Shown: positions 63,768 through 64,000 of the stretch, piece after piece
Layout of the letters: each line of letters opens with the position of its first letter
How positions within the stretch are numbered: position 1 is the first letter of the stretch
Origin: Chrysomallon squamiferum
Taxonomy: Eukaryota; Mollusca; Gastropoda; Neomphalida; Peltospiridae
Assembly (NCBI GenBank): GCA_012295275.1
Contig: CM022670.1
Coordinates: 18,878,698 to 18,942,697 of the forward strand
Direction: 5' to 3'
DNA length: 64,000 nucleotides
Translations under genes and position numbers: made by a program
Notes under the pieces: model-generated
Databases searched by the model: none
Told to the model about the DNA's origin: nothing
Seen by the model: the letters and a program-made list of their open reading frames with translations, nothing else

Positions 63768-64000
63768 CATCGACTCAGTCTTACTACTCGTTTTTACACA
63801 GTAAAGAACATATAATTATTATTTTACAATCCTAAAGAACACCATTGACTCAGTCTTTCTGTTTAATTTTGCCTTGCAAAATACGATTATTTATAACTAA
63901 ACTGATTAATATCGTAAGCGTATTTGTTACACGACACCTAATAAAGGTGAAAATTAAAATAAAATAAAAAAATTAATAAAACTGAGTCTGTTTTCTGTAA

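Overview
This 64 kb window is AT-rich eukaryotic nuclear DNA from an animal. Its genes are split into many short exons with GT-AG introns, and the introns carry microsatellites, poly-A/T tracts and decayed transposons. The gene content (ciliary CC2D2A, lysosomal LAPTM4, a lineage-specific YWTD/EGF receptor), intron sizes of about 0.1-3 kb and a Jockey-type retroelement fit an aquatic invertebrate. I favour a lophotrochozoan, most likely a mollusc, but the sequence alone does not settle this. I assembled every gene model by hand from splice sites and codon phase; all three stay in frame from ATG to stop.

Region 1 (about 0.6-32 kb, + strand) is CC2D2A: 42 coding exons from 1820 to 30012, encoding about 1705 aa. 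The introns hold a Tigger/pogo-like fragment (10897-11603), a long-TIR MITE-like element ending 39 bases before exon 26 (18442-19245), a perfect 30-bp hairpin (19642-19708), a CpG-retaining pocket (about 20460-20800) and a 30-bp minisatellite that copies the exon 32 splice donor (24085-24545).

Region 2 (about 32-38 kb, - strand) is LAPTM4: seven coding exons, 250 aa, convergent with CC2D2A. The two candidate poly(A) signals face each other about 90 bases apart. CpG dinucleotides are concentrated around its start.

Region 3 (about 39.9-61 kb, - strand) is the most unusual gene: 28 coding exons, about 1585 aa, for a single-pass receptor. It has a signal peptide, two YWTD beta-propeller plus EGF modules, a Cys-rich segment, a third EGF, about 680 residues of unassigned (probably beta-sandwich) ectodomain, one membrane helix and a 94-residue tail with an ITAM-like pair of tyrosine motifs. 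The two propeller modules are encoded by six-exon cassettes with the same phases and almost the same lengths. One part of the second cassette, intron included, looks overwritten by the first. The promoter and signal-peptide exon are also duplicated, and the inner copy is dead. A further cryptic exon can be included in frame only if an upstream alternative donor is used as well. A decayed Jockey-like retrotransposon sits in one intron.

Region 4 (about 61-64 kb) is intergenic and dominated by microsatellites. I saw no tRNA, rRNA or CRISPR array.
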